Assembly (NCBI GenBank): GCA_013812805.1
Contig: JACCSV010000250.1
Location: 1 to 15,571 of the forward strand
Source: Sphingomonas sp.
Lineage (GTDB): Bacteria > Pseudomonadota > Alphaproteobacteria > Sphingomonadales > Sphingomonadaceae
Direction: 5' to 3'
DNA length: 15,571 bases
Part shown: piece by piece, positions 13,520 to 15,571 of the stretch
Layout of the letters: each line of letters starts with the position of its first letter
Numbering within the stretch: position 1 is the first letter of the stretch
Position numbers and translations under genes: made by a program
Notes under the pieces: generated by a model
The model's input: only the letters and a program-made list of their open reading frames with translations
The model's database searches: none
Told to the model about the DNA's origin: nothing

Positions 13520-13802
13520 GGCGCTTCGGACGATAGGTGCGCTGGAAAAAATTCTTTAGGTTCTCGCGGTTGGGTTAAATCCGCGGGTTTCAAGGCGGGG
13601 ATCGGCTGCGCGTCCGCATCCTGAGCTCCATCGAGCGAGGTGGGAGCCGAGTGCGGAATTGCGGTGTTTTCGGCGCGCCTTGGGTCGAAAGCAGACATTG
13701 GGGCCTCCAAACGTGCGCGCGTGGGAAAGAATGGGGGAACATCGCGTAAATTCGACGGGTTTGCCTTAGGCGGTTTGGCGGAGGCCGCGTCCGCCGATCC
13801 GC
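13520..13802. other. Gene-free region with half a palindromic repeat
   Basis: Between the converging permease and thermonuclease-like genes. Contains the right half of a palindromic repeat (13680-13699). The minus-strand frame 13504-13839 reads through this repeat and overlaps both flanking genes, so it is not called. Confidence 0.55.
13680..13699. repeat. Half copy of the palindromic repeat
   Basis: TTGGGTCGAAAGCAGACATT matches the loop and right arm of the intact copies; the left arm is replaced by unrelated sequence (CGGCGCGCC). Confidence 0.65.
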
Positions 13803-14270
13803 CTACCTGCACTGATGATCGCCCCAATGCCGACGCCACTTAGCAACCGTGCCACTCTCCACCATCGCACAGCTCAGATCCACGCCGGCGCTGTTCCGGC
13901 AGAATGCAGCCACGCGGCCATAGGTTGAGCCGACCGCCTGGCATTGGAGCTGTTCGCCGCTTGCAAGCCGCTCCAGGGCGGCCGTAGCGGCTTCTGGAGG
14001 CGCAGCGGGACAGGGATGCCCCTGCTTGCATGTGCCGTCCGGTTCTCGCGCCGCAATGCCCGACAGGCGAATGCGGATGGCCCGGCCATCTGCGCCCTGC
14101 TCGACACAGCGGAGTGTGTCGCCGTCAGTGATGCTTGCAACGGTGCAGGCGAAGGAGCTGCTAGCTGCCGATCGTGCGCCCCCGCTCGTCACGTAGATCG
14201 TGCCGCCAGTGAGTAGGGCGGCCATGCCACCGAAACCCACGAGGAATTGAGACCAGCCGAAGAAAGCCAT
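13803..14270 (-). CDS. Membrane-anchored thermonuclease (SNase)-like protein
   Basis: 155 residues. Residues 7-29 are hydrophobic (QFLVGFGGMAALLTGGTIYV), an uncleaved anchor or signal. An SNase/TNase-type OB fold follows: FACTVASITDGDTLRC (D51 matches metal ligand D21 of staphylococcal nuclease), IRIRLSGIAAREPDG (R68 = R35, E76 = E43, but A73 stands where D40 is expected), and STYGRVAAFC (R119 = R87). The end, DLSCAMVESGTVAKW, is the usual last helix. Eight Cys in the mature part suggest disulfides and export. Two of three arginine/glutamate catalytic positions plus R87 are kept while one calcium ligand is lost, so activity is uncertain. The start lies two bases after the stop of the upstream gene, so the pair is an operon. 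Short length (mature ~120 aa) is normal for this abbreviated subfamily. Confidence 0.78.
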   Translation of the reverse strand: MAFFGWSQFLVGFGGMAALLTGGTIYVTSGGARSAASSSFACTVASITDGDTLRCVEQGADGRAIRIRLSGIAAREPDGTCKQGHPCPAAPPEAATAALERLASGEQLQCQAVGSTYGRVAAFCRNSAGVDLSCAMVESGTVAKWRRHWGDHQCR

Positions 14271-14272
14271 AG

Positions 14273-14587
14273 CTACAGCGGCGGCGGACGTTTCACCGCC
14301 CTACCGACTTTAGCCACTGAGCGTGCGAGCTCAGCCCCGTCGCCTAGCCACTCGTAGTCGTCGTCTGGATCGTCCGGCACGAACTGCACCCACTGATCAA
14401 ACGCGCTGGGCTTCTGACATCTTTTCAGAAATTCCTCCCACGGCTTGGCGTCAGCCTCTGTGCTGCGCCAGTGCTCATAGACCAGCCTGGTTGCCTCTAG
14501 GACCTTCTCAGCCGTGACGCCGATAGCAGCAGCCTGCTTCAACCGCTGCCGATACCGCTTTTGACGTTCCGCGTTGCTCAGAACCAT
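14273..14587 (-). CDS. Hypothetical protein with basic N-terminus, first gene of the thermonuclease-like operon
   Basis: 104 residues; ATG preceded by GGAGGAAGC, a strong ribosome-binding site. The protein opens with a basic amphipathic helix, SNAERQKRYRQRLKQAAAIG, then VTAEKVLEATRLVYEHWRST and an acidic patch (VPDDPDDDYEWLGDGAE) and ends in a basic tail KVGRAVKRPPPL. The 'LSNAERQ+RYR+RLK' opening is common in small sphingomonad and phage-associated proteins as I recall them, and looks nucleic-acid-binding, but no family name is offered. It lies directly behind three near-identical palindromes (14596-14668), the first of which ends within ten bases of its own ribosome-binding site. It could therefore be the autoregulator of the operon, although no helix-turn-helix is visible. 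Real gene well supported; function open. Confidence 0.75.
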   Translation of the reverse strand: MVLSNAERQKRYRQRLKQAAAIGVTAEKVLEATRLVYEHWRSTEADAKPWEEFLKRCQKPSAFDQWVQFVPDDPDDDYEWLGDGAELARSVAKVGRAVKRPPPL

Positions 14588-14595
14588 GCTTCCTC

Positions 14596-14668
14596 CGTTA
14601 CGTGACGGATAGCACGGAGCGCGTTACGTAACAAGGTTGACAGCCCAGATATACCTCGTTACGTAACG
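14596..14668. promoter_or_regulatory. Three GTTACGTAAC-type operators upstream of the 14273-14587 gene
   Basis: Sites: GTTACGTGAC at 14597-14606, GTTACGTAAC at 14623-14632 and CGTTACGTAACG at 14657-14668. Centres are 26 and 35 bp apart. The last two are perfect 10- to 12-bp palindromes and the first differs at one base. A TTGACA (plus strand, 14637-14642) lies between the second and third. The array sits between the start codon of the minus-strand operon and the plus-strand microprotein region, as expected for a repressor-controlled, possibly divergent, promoter. Confidence 0.75.
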
Positions 14669-14747
14669 GACAGTCAGCTAATCGGCTCGCCGCGTTCTGC
14701 CCGGCACCGCTTGTTCGCCCGATCACCAACGGTAGATGGGGCGGGGA

Positions 14748-14780
14748 GGGGCGGCAGCTAGCGTGCCGGTTTGCCGCCCC
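14748..14780. terminator. Hairpin GGGGCGGCA / TGCCGCCCC
   Basis: Perfect 9-bp arms, 15-base loop, followed on the plus strand by TTTCG. It lies five bases before the possible microprotein start. It may be a weak terminator or a structure in a 5' leader. Confidence 0.5.
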
Positions 14781-14785
14781 TTTCG

Positions 14786-14875
14786 ATGTCGACCATGTCT
14801 CACAAAGTGATCTTCTGGAGCGTCGGGCTATTTCTCGCGCTGTTTGTGCTGTTCGTTCAGCTGGGACAGCGGTGA
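14786..14875 (+). CDS. Possible 29-aa single-helix membrane microprotein
   Basis: Frame MSTMSHKVIFWSVGLFLALF then VLFVQLGQR; a second in-frame ATG at 14795 would give 26 residues. Nearly the whole peptide is one hydrophobic helix (VIFWSVGLFLALFVLFVQL) with a basic residue at each end, a typical single-span microprotein. No Shine-Dalgarno is seen because the hairpin arm CCGCCCC occupies that place, so translation would be weak or controlled. It could be chance. Confidence 0.35.
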   Translation: MSTMSHKVIFWSVGLFLALFVLFVQLGQR

Positions 14876-14910
14876 CTAGCGCCTGATGCAGGGGAATGCG
14901 CTTCCGCTGT

Positions 14911-14941
14911 AATATCCGGCTTTGGGTTGAAAGCGGACGTT
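14911..14941. repeat. Palindromic dispersed repeat
   Basis: Left arm AATATCCGGCTTT, loop GGGTTG, right arm AAAGCGGACGTT, one insertion and two changes from the perfect copy. Its last bases overlap the stop codon of the acetyltransferase gene (TAA, minus strand, 14942-14940). Confidence 0.85.
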
Positions 14942-15368
14942 AGCTCAGTAACGATTTTTCGAAGAGCACTTCCCCGTCGGCAGTGGTGTCGGTTTGTGCC
15001 CATCCTGCTCGGCTGTAAAACCTGGCTGCGCGGCTGCCATGCTCGGTGCTCAGAGACAGGCATCCGATGCCCTGTTCTCTTGCCCATTCGAGCATCTTCC
15101 TGTGCAATGCCCGACCGATCCCAGCACCTTCACAATCTGGGTCGATAAACAACGCCCAGACGTTCGCGGCCGGCCCATCAACGACGGCAAATCCACTAAT
15201 GCCGGCGTCCGTCTCTGCGACCCAAGCGCTGGCAGCCGCGATGTAAGGCAAATAGGTTGCCTCGGTAATTCGCGTGAAATCGGAGAGGCGGTTCTCGCGG
15301 GCGCTCTTTCTCAGACGGTGCATTGCAGCGATGTCGGTGGCAGTGGCAATCCGGATCGCGAAGTGCAT
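14940..15368 (-). CDS. GNAT-family N-acetyltransferase
   Basis: 142 residues from the ATG at 15368. An ATG 69 bases further upstream is in frame, but those extra residues (NVRFHPLRT) are the translated palindromic repeat, so it is not used. The fold starts FAIRIATATDIAAMHRLRKS, then WVAETDAGISGFAVVDG (strands 2-3), motif A with VWALFIDPDCEGAGIGRAL (acetyl-CoA pyrophosphate loop; E-G-A-G-I-G in place of the commoner Q-G-x-G-I-G), and motif B with CLSLSTEHGSRAARFYSRAG (the N/S-x-x-A..FY..xG block). It would transfer acetyl from acetyl-CoA to an amine; the substrate is unknown. The gene is bracketed by repeats at 14911-14941 and 15394-15422, and its stop codon lies on the edge of the first. No clear ribosome-binding site is present. 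Confidence 0.88.
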   Translation of the reverse strand: MHFAIRIATATDIAAMHRLRKSARENRLSDFTRITEATYLPYIAAASAWVAETDAGISGFAVVDGPAANVWALFIDPDCEGAGIGRALHRKMLEWAREQGIGCLSLSTEHGSRAARFYSRAGWAQTDTTADGEVLFEKSLLS

Positions 15369-15393
15369 GCGAGCCGTCGTGCCAGCAGCAGCC

Positions 15394-15422
15394 AATGTCC
15401 GCAATGGGTGGAAGCGGACGTT
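15394..15422. repeat. Palindromic dispersed repeat
   Basis: Left arm AATGTCCGC, middle AATGGGTGGAA, right arm GCGGACGTT; 9-bp arms with one T-G pair. Lies 25 bp upstream of the GNAT start on the minus strand, 51 bp upstream of the last plus-strand gene. Confidence 0.85.
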
Positions 15423-15473
15423 GAGGAGTGCGGCCAATCGACATAGACTCGCCGTTTCCAGAGGGGAATCGCA

Positions 15474-15571
15474 ATGAAGATCGCTCTTTTAGTGCCGCTA
15501 TTATTGATCAGCCTCGCTCCACCGGCGCTGGCGCAGGCGCCGCGAACCGCTGCGAGTGCAGTGGAGCTGGC
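15474..15571 (+). CDS. Exported protein, 3' partial
   Basis: ATG preceded by AGAGGGGAATCGC, a good ribosome-binding site. The first 32 residues are visible: a classical signal peptide, MKIALLVPLLLISLAPPALA, with cleavage before QAPRTAASAVELA. The gene runs off the window so its family cannot be told. Its direction diverges from the GNAT gene, with a palindromic repeat between them. Confidence 0.75.
   Translation, partial: MKIALLVPLLLISLAPPALAQAPRTAASAVEL

Noticed and set aside
13504..13839. 111-aa minus frame between permease and nuclease-like gene
   Set aside because: Pro/Ala-rich, includes the translated repeat (MSAFDPRR) and overlaps both neighbours.

Overview
The window looks like a chromosomal stretch from a high-GC alphaproteobacterium, most likely a sphingomonad (Sphingomonas/Sphingomicrobium type). 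This is inferred from the protein families: a TamB followed by a tiny lipoprotein, a sigma factor next to a DUF4142 gene, a PilZ-with-membrane-tail protein, a truncated-type thermonuclease and many small zinc-ribbon or HTH proteins. A dispersed palindrome with arms AATGTCCGCTTT / AAAGCGGACATT also fits that group. No rRNA, tRNA, CRISPR array or transposase was seen.

Layout. 1-2184 (+): the C-terminal half of tamB (outer-membrane biogenesis) with an overlapping small lipoprotein. 2270-6000: a patchwork of small genes, mostly on the minus strand and separated by hairpins. It holds a winged-helix MarR-like regulator, a YdcH-like 61-aa protein, a 55-aa charged protein, a frameshifted small gene, an exported 109-aa protein with a good terminator, a CxxC...CxxC protein, a 49-aa ribbon-helix-helix protein and a second zinc-ribbon protein on the plus strand. 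6120-9257 (+): a PilZ (c-di-GMP receptor) membrane protein, a two-domain DUF1259 (LppY/LpqO) exported protein and a ChrA-type chromate transporter. 9413-9949 (+): a CAP/SCP secreted protein that sits exactly between two copies of the palindrome. 9990-10992 (-): an ECF sigma factor followed by a DUF4142 gene that is cut off at the second palindrome. 10993-11555: a gene-free stretch with several decayed palindromes. 11556-13519 (+): an unrecognised 137-aa protein and an SLC13-type permease that lacks the usual cytoplasmic RCK/TrkA-C insert. 13803-14587 (-): a two-gene operon (small basic/acidic protein plus membrane-anchored thermonuclease-like protein) behind three GTTACGTAAC-type operators. 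14786-15571: a possible single-helix microprotein, a GNAT acetyltransferase bracketed by two more palindromes, and the start of an exported protein.

Working picture. The left edge is core envelope biology. The rest is an accessory-looking region in which single 'cargo' genes (CAP protein, GNAT) are bounded by copies of one palindromic repeat and at least one resident gene (DUF4142) has been truncated at a copy. The most unusual signals are this repeat/gene association, the frameshift in the 3.9-4.15 kb gene, and the triple-operator thermonuclease-like operon whose nuclease domain lacks one canonical metal ligand. All functional statements come from reading translations; no database search was possible.
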